DNA of 64,000 nucleotides from Valencia hispanica (GCA_963556495.2 OY747705.1:27277501-27341500); one strand, 5' to 3'; shown: positions 11,663-23,601, counted from the stretch's first letter. Numbers and translations are program-made. Notes: generated by a model not told the origin, from the letters alone.

Positions 11663-12213
11663 GGGTGCGTTTCCACTATCGGAACTTCAGGGTAATTTTA
11701 GTCTCTTCATGGTATGTTCATGTCTCCACTTCACCAGGCCGGATAGATAGAGACGTTTTCTGGGCAATTTCAGGGACCAAACAAGTACCAGTGTGGGGGT
11801 ATGTACTCGGAAAAGGCCTGGTAGAGTCGCTGGGTGTAAGCGGTGGTTAAGTAATGCTGATTGGTTGTAATTCAGAGGGAAATGAGCAGACGTTACCAAA
11901 CAACCCGCTTTGTAAAATAGGAAGAGTTGCTGGCGAAGCATTTTATAGCAACATAGGAAACAGAAACACTGCAACCATCCCTGCTTCTTCCATCTTGATC
12001 TCTTGTTATTTCTGCTGCTGTGGGGCCTTGTGGCGCCGATGAGTGATGTTACTCTCTGCCGAAAGAGTCGTCATATGCGGATATCTTAGTAAATTTGTTA
12101 TAGGGCCAATTTTGTATGGAGACACGACGGCTGAGAAGAGTGGGCCAACAGATTATCCTGTCAGATAAAGATCAGGTAAAACTACCCTGAAGTTCCAATA
12201 GTGGAAACGTGCC
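11663..12213. mobile_element. MITE with about 38-bp terminal inverted repeats
   Basis: The left end reads GGGTGCGTTTCCACTATCGG then AACTTCAGGGTAATTTTA. The right end in reverse complement reads GGCACGTTTCCACTATTGG then AACTTCAGGGTAGTTTTA. The roughly 551-bp interior has no convincing coding frame. A target duplication is not clear, so the superfamily is open (Harbinger-like is possible). It lies in intron 3, 86 bp downstream of exon 3 in the direction of transcription. Confidence 0.8.
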
Positions 12214-12299
12214 TATTCATTTCATTTCAAAATGCTAATACCATTTAACAGATTATCATATGTATAACCACAGATGTGGAAATACAGTGATGGACTCAC

Positions 12300-12439
12300 C
12301 CGCTGAGGACCACAATGAAATCCATAACGTTCCAGCCATTCCTAAGGTAGGAACCTTTATGAAACACAAAACCCAGAGCGATGATCTTTATCCCGGCCTC
12401 AAGACAGAACATCCCTATGAAGTAAGGTTCTGTCTTCTC
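12300..12439 (-). CDS. cacna1e: CACNA1E-like calcium channel, exon 3
   Basis: Third coding exon of a voltage-gated calcium channel alpha-1 subunit, the pore protein that opens on depolarisation to admit calcium. It is 140 bp, with acceptor ccaacag before GAGAAGACA and donor GTGAGT after AGCGG. It encodes 46 codons plus two bases: [16 protein letters not shown], then [18 protein letters not shown], then [13 protein letters not shown]. This is domain I segment S2, the S2-S3 loop and the start of S3. The opening LEKTEPYF (with the end of exon 2) fits Cav2.3 as I recall it; Cav2.1 and Cav2.2 have LDDTEPYF there. The exon joins exon 2 in phase 0 and leaves in phase 2. No frameshift or stop is present, so it looks functional. 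Teleosts often have two copies of this gene and I cannot tell which this is. Confidence 0.93.
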
Positions 12440-12550
12440 CTGTTGGAGTGAAATGGCATAAAAAATGAAGATAAATTGTTAGCATATAGACTGACATGTA
12501 AAGGCAGGACAGTTAAGCGATGCTTTAGTTTCCATGTCTAAGTGTCTCAC
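12440..12550 (-). other. cacna1e: Intron 2, ordinary GT-AG, 111 bp
   Basis: Starts GTGAGACACT directly after AAGAGACTG and ends ccaacag before exon 3. It is a short major-class intron, in contrast to the very long minor-class intron before it. Confidence 0.9.
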
Positions 12551-12656
12551 CAGTCTCTTGGACATGGGGGTTTTGTCCTCGCCAGGTAGATGCTGCTCCA
12601 GAGCCAAGACGATGCAGTTGGCAATGATGGTAGTGAGGATCATGTACTCGAATGGA
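12551..12656 (-). CDS. cacna1e: CACNA1E-like calcium channel, exon 2
   Basis: Second coding exon, 106 bp: one base that completes a codon from exon 1, then 35 codons reading [20 protein letters not shown] then [15 protein letters not shown]. It covers domain I segment S1, a hydrophobic helix, and the start of the extracellular S1-S2 loop. Joining exon 1 (GAG TGG CC) to this exon (T CCA TTC GAG) gives EWPPFEY, the conserved Cav2 sequence. The acceptor is the non-canonical AC of a U12-type intron and the donor is GTGAGA. The exon size equals that recalled for human CACNA1 genes. The frame is intact. Confidence 0.94.
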
Positions 12657-12677
12657 GTGAAAGACTAAAGTTAAGGA
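12657..12677 (-). other. cacna1e: U12-type branch point and AC acceptor of intron 1
   Basis: On the minus strand the intron ends TCCTTAACtttagtctttcAC. TCCTTAAC (plus 12670-12677) is the consensus U12 branch-point word, and its branch adenosine lies about 14 nt before the splice, inside the usual 10-20 nt range. There is no AG at the junction that keeps the reading frame. Confidence 0.92.
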
Positions 12678-12796
12678 GCTCAACGTTGTGGATAATGACA
12701 AAATTCAGTTTAAGCAAGGCAATATAAAGACTGACAAAAACAATACAAAAAGGGAAGATTTTTTTTAACTAGCCAAACATTTATTTTAAGAGAAGT

Positions 12797-12960
12797 AGAG
12801 TTTCAAATTCCAACCCAGAGGGCAAGTTTCCTGCTTTAGACTCATCCCTGATCCAACACACCTGAATCAAACAGCTGAATGAACTCTTCAGGATGCAATC
12901 TATTTCCACAGATTCATGCTAATGACCTAATTATTTTATACAGTATTGTTAAAGCAGAGA
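12797..12960. mobile_element. hAT-type MITE remnant near exon 2
   Basis: Contains agagtttcaaattccaaccc and, further on, tgatccaacacacctgaatc, words typical of a common fish hAT MITE. A relative lies at 34938-35164. The ends are decayed and I see no target duplication. Confidence 0.55.
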
Positions 12961-13049
12961 TGCATCTAAAAGTTGAAGAACACAGCAACTGTAAGGTTTC
13001 CTTTATAATAGACTAAAAATGATTTGCACCCTTATAGATTTCTCGAATA

Positions 13050-14110
13050 TTTGCTTTCCTGTCACAAAATAACATAACCAAAAAAAGCTATACACATCAA
13101 GTTGCTCCCATATGTGAAAAAGGAATTGCCCCTAAAGCTAATTAGAAAAGCACTCAGAGAGCGCAACCAAACCCCAACCCCCCCACCAGACGGTGATCGG
13201 GCTAACTAACAAGCAAACAACCAAACAAACCCTGGTGGAAACATAACCTCTTTGGCATAAGTGGTTTTGCCTGTCTTGGTGGCAGAAACTGCCATTACAC
13301 CTTTGTCTTTGATCCATTCTTCTTTGCAGAATTGTTTTAAATCAGCCACTTTGGGAGGGGTAGAATAAATGACCTGTTTAAAGTCATGACATGGTATCTC
13401 AACCCGATTTAAGTATGAGCTTCAACTAGTTGAACATAAAGCTTTAATTTTTCGAGCCACTCAGAAATGGACTTGCTGGTGTGCTTTGGATAATTTCGCA
13501 CTTGAGCAAAAGTTACAAACTAATTGTCAAAGATTATTCTTTGGGGTTTTAAGGTAAGAAGCAGAAATCATACTACACAACCTTAGCTCCACAGTGATTA
13601 CCTGTAGGTACGAAGCTCATTTTCTTAAATGCAGTGCAACAGGAGACACACCATCAAAACGGTTCCACTTTTATCTCATCAGTCCACAGCATATTGTCCA
13701 AAACGTATAGGACCCGTAAAATTGAGCTTTACATATTTTTATTCCACAGTACTTTAACTCTTGGTGGTTTAATGGATTGTGCAGTTGTAATTATAGTTGA
13801 CTCATAAACACTGACCATGACTGGGGCAAGCGTGGCCTGCAACTCTTTGGATGTTGTGGGTTATTTTGTGACCTCCTGGATGAGTTTTCAGTAAACTCTT
13901 GAATTAGTTTTGGTAGGCAGTGGAAAATTATCACCTTTGTTGTCTGTTTTTTTCAGTTTGCACTTATTGGCTCTCTTTGTGGTTTGCTGGTGTCTGGAAT
14001 CCTTAAAAATGGCTTTTTGACCCTCTCTACAAAGATTGATGTGAGGGACTTTCTCATCTGGTCTCAACTTTCTTTAGATTGGGACATGATGTATGGCATG
14101 TTGGAGATTT
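13050..14110 (-). pseudogene. Decayed Tc1/mariner transposase, antisense
   Basis: Read on the minus strand, this region keeps scattered pieces of a Tc1-type transposase. The text around 13470-13500 corresponds to the second catalytic Asp region (antisense gctggtgtgctttggat). The text at 13672-13692 corresponds to the first catalytic Asp block (antisense atctcatcagtccacagc). Around 13860-13890 is an N-terminal piece (tgacctcctggatgag). Many stops and indels separate them. It resembles the older element at 50740-53958. From 14111 to 16578 I see nothing recognisable except an A run at 14260-14280. Confidence 0.6.
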
Positions 14111-16578
14111 TTAAGCCTAATTCATGTTGGTATACAGATTGTATTTGAGTTATTAAGGATAATCAACCTGGTAAATTATAAGTCTTGCGACTGAAAGGCA
14201 ATAAGAGGCTGTCTGTACCTTAACTGGGACCAGCTGTAACACAAACATGCAGAAATAGAAAAAAAAAAAAAAAAAAAAAAGAGTAGTTTTTAAAGAGAGA
14301 TGAGAGCGTGGCCCTAAGATATGATCATATAACAGGGTCACCCCTACTGTGAGCAGCACATTGCATCTACTGTGAAAGCTGTACTGGTTGTTGGTTGAAT
14401 TCTAGCTGCTCTTTATTTAATGCTTAGTGTGGGGGATTTCCTCTCACCTGGTTATGTGCAGAAGGCAGCTTAAACCTGATAAGAGAAGAATGTGACAGGA
14501 GGAAGTGATAAGCAAAAGAAGTAAGATGATCACTGGAGGAGATCATGTTATATAGAGAGTAAGATGCTTGCGAAACAGCATGGTGAAGAGGAGGCGAGTG
14601 AAGCGGGACAGATCGATGCTGTGTTGGCATTTTTATCCAGCAGGGTCACTCAGGAACAAATGAGTGATGAGAAGTTAAATAAAAAGAGTAAACACAATAC
14701 TCCTACTAGCCTATAGGGGCTCTGAGATCAAACAGAGCTGCACTACAGATTGGCTGCTGGGAGAACAAAACCACAGTAAATAACAGTAACAAGAAAATAA
14801 GTGTAAAAAGAGCCCCAATGACCTGCTACTGTAAAAATTCACACGTGGAAGGCATCGTTGATTCTTCTACTACACAGGCTCATTTTAAGAAGCTCTTTAA
14901 ACAAGCTATTCACTCCAATAGCAAAATAAGGAAGGAGAAAGCAAAGTGAGTAAATGAAGATGGAAAAACAGGGGAGGAAGGTATCCAAGCAACAGCATCC
15001 TCTTCCAGCCGCTAAAAGTCAGTGTTATAAAACTGTTACTGGGCAGTTGAAGCGTGTGAGTGGAGGCATCTCATGTGTTGGACCCACAGAAGCTAGACTT
15101 AGACAAAGTGCATCATGTTAAATATCACAACTTGCTAAATACTGGTGATAAATAAATGACAAATCCACCAATAACGCAACGAGGATGCTTCTGACTTTGT
15201 CCAATATAGAACAATTAAGTAATCTTCTTTTACTACTCTTGTTATTTTTGGCTTAATCCAGTTGTGCAATGCACAGTTGTTGCTTTTTTTATTTTGATGG
15301 AAACTAAGAAAAATTAAATTATAAATATATGGAAGGTAACAGTAAGCCTGTCAGAGAGGATAGGTTCATAACCAATTTTTCGAGCTAACAGTGCAGATCA
15401 AGCAAGGCTTGAACACTTAGGCTGGCCAGCAGAGATGACATCAAGGCACAGCTTAGATCTGACCAGCAGAAAAAAAACTACACCACTGTTTTTTCCTGCT
15501 AATCTTTGTACCTCTGATAGAGCCTGGTGTGTTTTTGGCCATCTCCATACCATGATACATTACTGCTTCAGCTTTTTGCTGAATTTTCAAACAGTAACAC
15601 TAGCTATATTCATACTATACTACCTCCATGAAAAAGCATTGAAACAAGTAACTATTTCATTATTGGCACACAAAATGTGGTTCATGAAGCTGAAGGCATC
15701 TCTCCGTTTTGTCAGATCGCCAGCATCCAAACATAATGTTATAACGCCTACCCCTGCAGGAAATGTGATGGGTGCTTCTCCACTTTCCACTCAGTTTGCA
15801 GGAAAACTCAACCTTATGCTCCAAACATGAGAAATAGAATTTCATGTGATCATTTGTATATACATTTATATATGTATAATGCCAATTTTATTGCATTAAT
15901 AACAAATAATACTTTAGTGATATCACTTTTTATATTTTATTGTCTTGTGTTGAAACTGTGCAACAACTGATAGTGTAATAATGGAGAACAATGTAATATC
16001 TGCCAAAAACATGCTTTTGGATCATTTTAAATATAATAAAGGCAAAAACATTATACCGTGACAAAATAATACAATTTTGATGGAATAATGTATTAATATT
16101 TTGCCAGTAGTGTAAGAAGTTATGTTAATTGAAGTTACATTAAAAATCATGTGAAAAAATGACAGTGCTGCAAGGGTAGGTCAAATGAGCTCATTGTTTA
16201 CCTGATCCATAACACATTTCAAGTGAGCTAAATAACAGATGTACTAGTAATTATTGAAATACTAAACATGTGAAAATAGAAATTTAAAAATCTACAAGCA
16301 CAACACTTAATTGTCAAATACACTCTTATAACTATAATTCAGGAAAGAGTGCTGCTCAGTATGCATCCTTGCTTAATTAAAAGAAGGACCACGCTGTCCA
16401 TTATACTTATTTTTGATTAGGAAAATAAAGAAAACCCCCAAGATTCTTTTCTTTCAAACAAATGTAGTTCAACTAATGTATCCTAACAGTGATTATATTT
16501 TCTAAATGTTTTAATGCAATAGGATAAAAACTTTACATTCTAGGCCAATGGTATTGTCATTACTTAGATAGGTGTAGG

Positions 16579-17170
16579 CAGAGGTGGATAGAGTACCCAA
16601 ACATTGTATTCAATAAGAGTAGCTCTACCTCAACATATCTGAACTCAAGTAAAAGTAAAAAGTAGTTGTCCAAAAATGACAAGACTAAGAGCATAAAAGT
16701 ATTTTGAAAAAATGCTACTTGAGTACCTACTAACATCTGATTTAATATCTTTAAAATTATGTCAGACAGACAAGAATATAAAGTTATGGGAGATTCTGGT
16801 ACTTTAAAAGCTAAAAAATAAAAAAATAAAAAAAAATTAAAAAAAAATTGATACAAATAAATTACATAATTACAAAATCACATATTTTAGGCAGAAGAAA
16901 TACTTTCAAAATGTTTTCAATATTACACTATCTATCTATGTACAGGGTAACCAATTGATTAATTGGGTAACCAATTGATTAATTGAAATTAATGGTGTTT
17001 ACCATATGATCACTTGAACTCAAAATTCAGTCAGCTTAACAGATAGAAAATTACATTAGAAAAAAAGCTTGTGCAGAAACAGGTGGTCTCCTTTAATAAA
17101 TAGTAGGCGTGTCTATGTGCCTTGTGTATTTGTTAAAACATGTTTGTTCTTCATTCATTCTGTTCTAAGG
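16579..17170. mobile_element. hAT element, left half only
   Basis: The left end reads cagaggtggatagagtaccc and is followed by the repeated aactcaagtaaaagtaaaaa words of a common teleost hAT family. An interior piece near 17074 (gtgcagaaacaggtggtctc) matches gtgtagaaacaagaggtctc in the element at 46411-48160. No right end was found, so the copy is truncated. A 20-bp unit, gggtaaccaattgattaatt, is tandemly repeated near 16946-16985. Confidence 0.7.
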
Positions 17171-17270
17171 AAAAGATGGAAAACAAAGAATAACTCAAGC
17201 TAAGCACATAAACAGAAATGACAAGACCTGCAAACACAGAAGACTAAAAGCCAAACAACCCAGATCCTAA

Positions 17271-17296
17271 CAGATAATAATAATAATAATAATAAT
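17271..17296. repeat. (ATA)n microsatellite
   Basis: Short run of about seven TAA/ATA triplets in AT-rich DNA. From 17297 to 19242 I see no gene or recognisable element. Confidence 0.85.
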
Positions 17297-19669
17297 ATTA
17301 GCTGAAAAACTTTAAAGTAAAATTACCCGATTTATTACAAAATTGGCAGATATGCTATTGACCATTATTACATTACTAGTTGAATGCAGTAAACTTTTGT
17401 GTGCTTATTAAACAAAGATGCTTTTTGATCAAATCTGCAGATGATGTCATATTGATGAGTACAAAAAGTATTTTTTGCTCTCATCTAACAAAAAATCCTT
17501 CATATTTGCTTAAACACACATCATGCCGTCGCAAAGGGGGGGCATAATTATCAGAATTTTTAAGCCTTTTTGAGAAATTCTAAACTTTATGGGAGCTCCT
17601 TAGGGGAAATGTCTGGCTTATTTTTAGTTGGCTATTCTTAGTGTGCTCCTATCTTACTTTCTTCCCACCTTTCCTGCACTTTTAGTAACTAGGAGAAATT
17701 TCCAGCTTCAGTTTTAAGAATAGCACTGTTTATTAATGTGCGAAGTCTTTAATAAAAAAACTCTTTGATGCTGAGGGTAATTTAAATATTTGGCGATAAA
17801 CCTTTGTTGGTTCTTCACAAAGAAGGCAAATAATCAGTCATTTAATCCACTTATCTACTTAATGTTTTGTTACTGTAAAGTATTTAAAATCTCCTTTACA
17901 TACAGAAGAGATTTACTTATGACATCAAACTGAAAAGTAACTGATGCTCTGATTTCTTTTCCTCACTTTTCTCCTTCTGACTAATCGTGGAAAAAAATGT
18001 GTTAACTTTACGCTTAGTTACGAACTTAAGTGTCTCATCAGCCCCTCTTGCTGTTCTGTTCTGGGTGTCAGACGAATCACGACACATATTGCACGTCAGC
18101 TACCAGCTTCAGGAGTGAGGCGTCTCGTGAGTCCTCTGAGTCACAGTGAAGCTGGCGCTCTGCCTCGACTCCTCAAACATGCGTGTAAAAATAGACACAG
18201 AGACATGAGTGTGATGCCCCGTGCATCTGTGAATACGCTCAAGCACAGATTGGATCCAAACCCCAGTGATTATTGTTATTATTTCGAGGTGAAAATCTAA
18301 ATGAAGCAAAGGCATCTGAGCCTGGCTTATTGGAAATCTGTAAATGATCTGAGCCATGTGTCGGAGTATGAGCTGGAGCCTGCACTGAATAAATATACAG
18401 AAGAAAAGCTTTGTAGTCTGATTTTCTAGGGAAATTGTTCTGTCTTTAAAAAAAGAAGAGTAAAATTTTAATTGAGCTGAAATGTCTAAAATATTTTATT
18501 TTGTGATATCTAATATGAATATACAATGTTAAAATATCAGATGTGGCACACAGCTGTGTTAAAGCTTTATCAGCTATATAAACCAACTATTTCAATGTGG
18601 GTTTCATGTCAAAAATGATGACAGCCTTCTTGTTTGAGAAATGTTCACTTATTGATTTGTTGTCTTTTTATTTATCTCTGGAAAAGAGAATTACAGGTAA
18701 AAACACAACATTAAAATTGTTTTGCTCATTAAACAAGATGCATAAAATAATATTTTCTGTCTAAGCAAAAGGATCAGATACCCTACCCCCAATACCTAGT
18801 GTTACCGCCTTTGGGGCGTTTCATGGATCTACCAGTCAGGGAAAGTTTGTCTCACTCTTCACTTTGAGCTGTGAGATGTTTGAGGGGTTTCTTGCATTTG
18901 AGTAATGAGTATTCTCCAAAAAGAAAAACACAATTTATTTTAACTATACAATTTTGAAACACAAGAAATGACAGCAAATTACTTGTTACTTCTCTGTTCT
19001 AAAGATAGTTCTCGGTGTATGTGTGGATCCCAGCAGTTTGGCTAGTTTAGCTAAAAAGCTGCAGAAACATCAAATTTGTGCTAAATGTTCAGTAATGTTT
19101 ACCTGCCCTTCTCAATGCATGTTTTCATTACTGTGAAATTAGGGTCAACCAAGAACTTGTTAACAGCAGTGGGTAAACAAAAGTCTCTCTACTATGCTGT
19201 AAAGACCCCAGTCCTTAGGAAAGACGGTAACAACAAGGAGCTTAAAGGGATAGCTCGCATTTTCTAACATGAAGTTGTATCCCATCCTCACCATCAGCAT
19301 AGTGCATACACACTGACCCATATCTGTGGTCACCTCCTGGTCAGAGCTCTGGCTGTTAAGCCGCGTTCACACCGGTTAGCGCGTCCAGGCAGCAGGGCAG
19401 CTAGATTACATGCAAGTCTATGGTATCTACGCATCTAGTGGGCGTCAAACTGCCAAGCAGCAAGTCCCGCGCGTCGGCGCAGCTGGCATCAGCGCGTCCG
19501 CGCGGCTGATGCCCGGACGCCCCGACGGTCTGTCGGGGCGTCTGATGCTCAAGTTGGGAAAATTGAACTTTCGGGCAGCAGACGCGCGGCGTCAACCAAT
19601 CAGAGCGACTCGTTGTACTGACGTAGTAACTCCTTCCATGGGGGAATCGGCAAATTTTTTATTCAAGAT

Positions 19670-19798
19670 GGAGGACAAACTGATCGTCGCTGTATGTAAT
19701 GTCCGTGAACTGTATGACCCGTCTTAGTCTTTTTACAAAGACAGGAAGAGATCGGATCTGATTTGGAGGAAGATATCGGAGGATATTGGAGTGCCAGG
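19670..19798 (+). pseudogene. Harbinger MADF/Myb-like protein, first exon remnant
   Basis: From ATG at 19670 it reads MEDKLIVAVCNVRELYDPS, a stop, then SFYKDRKRSDLIWRKISEDI and GVPG, ending at a splice-donor-like CAG|GTAAGC. This matches the start of a MADF DNA-binding domain, the accessory protein of Harbinger transposons. The in-frame stop after LYDPS (TAG) breaks it. The rest of the gene is absent. Confidence 0.65.
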
Positions 19799-19829
19799 TA
19801 AGCAGTTAAACATAGAAAAAAATATTTTT

Positions 19830-20020
19830 TCTTTTAACTTTCTTGTTATGTTAGCTAACGCTACGCTAGCTAACGCACACTTCACACACTTCTCCACAAC
19901 TTCGGGGTTGACTTCCAGTCTGCGGTGAAACATTCTCCACTGTGCAGACCAGATCCCGAATGCATCTTCCACCACCAGCCGGGCCCGGGAGAGCCGGTAG
20001 TTGAAGACGCGCTGCTGATC
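19830..20020 (-). pseudogene. Harbinger DDE transposase, C-terminal remnant
   Basis: The minus strand reads NYRLSRARLVVEDAFGIWSA then QWRMFHRRLEVNPEVVEKCV. The RLSRAR-VVE-AFGI block, with its Glu, is the C-terminal signature of Harbinger (DDE_Tnp_4) transposases, and the Glu is probably the third acidic residue. Upstream catalytic Asp blocks are missing because of the internal deletion. Confidence 0.75.
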
Positions 20021-22565
20021 CGACAAGATCCGCCATGTAGTAAACAACTAGCAACAGACAAATCCACGCCCGCACGCTGACGTAATGACGTGACGCGCTG
20101 ATGCCCCGACGCGCCGATGCAGACCACAAGTGTGCAAGCAGCTGGCTTTAGAAGTCTTTCAACAAAGTAGTCCAGGCTAGTTTCGGGGGCCAACAAACTG
20201 TTCCGTTCTGCTTCAGAAAACTATACGTGTTTGAAACCATGACTCATTTGCATCACAAAAAAAACGCCGGCCAAAATTCGTACTTCACTATTACTCAGCA
20301 CTATTTTCATTCCAATCAATTTGCGCTGCGGCGAGCATCAACTGTTGCGCTCCTCCCGTCAGCTGTTCCACTGTTGAATGTCCATAACATTTCTGATTAT
20401 GAAACACCTGATGATGAAACTCATTTTAGCACAATGCCAGATGGATCGGATGAAGAAGAAACTTTTTACCACAACGCCAGAGGGATACCTTTATGAACTG
20501 GAGTATATGGATGCCGAATTTAAAAGCATTTATTAATGTCATATTGTATACTAGAAGATGCTGGTAAGTTATTGGTGTTTACATTCGTATTGTTAGGGTA
20601 GTAAAAGGTGGAGAGAAGGATAAAGAGAATTAGACAGATCTGGCAAGGTGTTGACTGGGAAAAAGCACACAACAACAAGACATTTTGTCTTGGTTTCTGC
20701 TCATGTATCTTGCTTCTTAATTATTATGATCTCCCCTTCTTTGTCTAAAGGGATAGTTCGCATTTCTAGAGCTTTCACATTTCAAGCTTACAGTGTGACA
20801 TGATCAAGTTCTGTATGATTTTTTAAAATCACATGGTGGTGTGGCATTCAACATTAAGCAGGAACCAAGAGCATTCAAAGACATAAAATCTAACCAATAA
20901 CTAAACCCCAGTCATCCTTAAAACGAAACATGAAAATCCATGAAAATAAACCCAGATTTAAGACTAACTGAAACGCCATCGTCAAAGAAAGATTATGCAA
21001 ACTTGTTTAGTTTCTCAAGATTTTAGCCTGTTTTACTGTTTGGAATGATCATATTTATGTAAAAAATTAAGAAATCTGTGCAGAGAAAAAAAACAGCAGT
21101 TTGACATCCACAGTGAAATTAGTTTAGGACACAAGGAACACCAGGTCCGTGAGGATCCTTTTCCTCCTAATTGTCCATTTTTATTTTTCATGCAAGGATG
21201 CAATTTAGTTAGGGGGAAATTAATGATCCATCTGAAGTTTAAGCAGACTCTAGAGGAATATGTATGGAATCTGTAACCCTAATGGAATTTTTATTAAAAT
21301 ACTAATCTGTGTAATTTTAATCTTTAATGGAGCTTAACGAGAACATCCTGAAAATATAATTGAAGACCAATATGGCTACCCCATTGTAAGGTTTTAAACT
21401 TTAACCTCCACATCTGCTTATCAGCTCTCAGTTAATTTCTGTTTGGACTAATGATGAAAAAAACTATTAAATCCAGCGATAAATTATTTAGAGGTACACC
21501 TTCTCAATGGGAAACTTCCCACCGCAGGGAATCCCAGTGGGGATCAGACAAGAGGAGCAGCTGCCAGTCCTCAGCAGCCTTACAAGTCTAACCTGAGACT
21601 GAGTGCTTCATTAAGCCCTGCCTCTTCCCTGCCAAGGCATCATCAGTCTCAATCAGCTACACCCTCAGGCAGCTAAGCTTGGAGTCAGAGTCATGCATGC
21701 ACAAATGTAACCACGCCTTCCTCTGGTGAGGCACCATGGATATTGTCCGTGACACAGTGCACTCGAATAAATCTAAAAACATGTCATGTGATCTTGTAAG
21801 CTTACCCACACCACTCAGCCTATCGCAGAAGTCTCTGGATATTTCCTGAATTGATTATCCTCTGTTAATTGAACACTCAGAGAAGAAAAGAGGCTCCTAC
21901 AGAGAAATGACAGCTGCAAGTTGTGCAGCAAACACAAGGCTGACCTTTATCAGATGTCCTGCAGAGATAAGAGATTATAAAAGAGTGTGTGAATACCACT
22001 CTACAATTAGCTAATGTAAATATCAGTATCTGTTCTCGATTTGCATGGCTCTCACTTATTACAAATATCTATTTAATAAGACACCCTGATGAAAAGTATG
22101 TATGTACCAGCTGTAGCTTGGAGGTTTTCAAATTGTTAAAAGGTTAAAGCCTCAAAATCACTAATTATTATATAGCGAGGCCCCCCGTTCCCCACCTGTT
22201 GCTGGGGCTGTTAGTCAGCTCAGCTGTGTAAATAACTAAAAGAGAAGTAAACTACTGAACAAGAAAAATATGTGAGCTGTTTGTAACATTTTCATGAAGC
22301 AAAACACACATAAGATCAAAGCTTGGCAACCAGAGGAACATCACCCACTACTCTTTCCAATGTGATGCTATAAAGAAACAAATATTTGTAAGAATCTAAA
22401 AGACTTTGTGTGATTTGCTGTAACTCAAAAAGGCCAATAGAGGCTGGCTACTGAAGCAGATGATAATGAAAAACCATTTTGAACAAGAAAAGTCTTTAGT
22501 GTAGTAGTATTATCATTCAGTCCAGCTTGTTTTAAGTCTGTGTTTCTTTCATAAAAAACATTTTT

Positions 22566-22619
22566 TAAGTAAGTTAGTAAGTAAGTGAACAGTATTTATA
22601 TAGCACCTTTCACAGATAA
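22566..22619 (-). repeat. LINE 3'-tail fragment, antisense
   Basis: Reads aagtaagttagtaagtaagt then gaacagtatttatatagcac and ctttcacagat, the antisense of a LINE 3' end (gtgctatataaat plus short tail repeats). It abuts the left end of the DIRS-like element. From 20780 to 22565 I see no recognisable feature. Confidence 0.5.
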
Positions 22620-22913
22620 AATGTTGGGTTACTTAATGTAATCCCTGGTTTTTTTTATAACAGAGAGGTGTTTCACTATGGAAATCGCCTCTGACCTACT
22701 ACGGAAGCTCCAATGATATCACGTCTGTCTGTTACAGGTTACAGGTTGAGCTGTGTCCGTGGCTCCACCTACCATCCTATATCACGGCCAACCTACCCAT
22801 CCCAACTCATTCTAGGCAGGTTTCTTTCCGTGCTCATGCACGAAGGGATGTCTTGGTGAAACACCTCACTCAGTTATCAAAGAACCAGGGATGAGGTTAA
22901 GTAATCCAACATT
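22620..22913. repeat. Inverted repeat at the DIRS-like terminus
   Basis: The left arm (22620-22680: aatgttgggttacttaatgt, aatccctggtt, agaggtgtttcac) is mirrored by the right arm (22855-22913: gtgaaacacctcact, aaccaggg, ttaagtaatccaacatt). Arms are about 60 bp with a 175-bp spacer. DIRS-type elements carry inverted terminal repeats, so this probably marks the 3' end of the element, although a separate MITE is possible. Confidence 0.7.
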
Positions 22914-23601
22914 CTTTTTCCAACTTCACTCGTTGATTCACTAAGGTAGATATGGCCCACTCCCGGATTGCATGTTGACCCCGAAGCCGTACATGGCAGC
23001 TAACCTAATTCCGGCCTCAGCTGGATCCTGTCAACCCCACTCCAAGCATTGTGTGCGCCAGAGATGGCCGGGCCACATCCATCCTGTAAAACCTCACAAA
23101 TTTTTGTGGAGTCACCCAGCTGACAGCTGCACAGATGTCCTGAACTGACACCCCACAGAACAAAGCCCAAGAAGTCACCATGCACTGGTAGAATGGGGCC
23201 TCACACCTTTAGGGGGCTCAGAGCATGCACACTTATTCACCAGAGTTATAGCCTCCACAATCCAGCGCGCTAACCTTTGACGGGAGACAGGTTTGCCCCA
23301 TGAGTAGTGGTCCAAGACACAAACAGTTGGTCAGCCCTTCTAAACCCTGCTGTCCTGTCCACAAGCCCTCAAAGTTCACACTGGACATAAGCAATTAAGG
23401 CTCTGCTCTTCCAATGAAGAGAAAAGAGGTCGATGGAATGCCAGTAGTTCCATTGAACACCTGTAGGACGACTCCATCACCTTGGGCACAAATGCGGGAT
23501 TTGGGTCTCAGGCACACCTTGGAGAGCCCAGGCACCCATGTAGACTGGGGACTGACAGACGGCGTGTGTAACTCACTTACTCTTAGCCGTGGTCAAGGCT
23601 A

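Larger units (their letters stand above)
19359..20147. mobile_element. PIF-Harbinger deletion derivative
   Basis: Inserted in the TTAA-type element with a TTA target duplication at 19356-19358 and 20148-20150. The left end AGCCGCGTTCACACCGG resembles the reverse-complemented right end AGCCAGCTGCTTGCACAC, with one indel. Two remnants face each other: a MADF exon on plus (19670-19798) and the tail of the transposase on minus (19830-20020). This two-gene convergent layout is typical of Harbinger elements. The 789-bp copy lacks most of both genes. Confidence 0.75.
19243..20520 (+). mobile_element. TTAA-type DNA transposon (Kolobok-like?), split by a Harbinger element
   Basis: Starts TTAAAGGGATAGCTCGCATT at 19245, a common fish repeat end. 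The body resumes after the Harbinger insertion with gaagtctttcaacaaagtag. Near the right side a short coding piece reads TTTPEGYLYELEYMDAE (about 20460-20515), which looks like a fragment of a transposon-linked protein. The right end was not found. A second stretch with the same end, taaagggatagttcgcattt, starts at 20752 in the same orientation but soon loses similarity. The superfamily is inferred only from the TTAA and the general look. Confidence 0.5.

Noticed and set aside
1..12299. Exon 4 of the calcium channel
   Set aside because: I looked on the minus strand for the S3-S4 coding text (DLRTLRAVRVLRPLKL) and did not find it. It probably lies left of the window.
19401..19727. GC-rich open frames before the MADF start
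   Set aside because: They cover the Harbinger terminal region in several frames and end in the same place as the MADF frame by chance.
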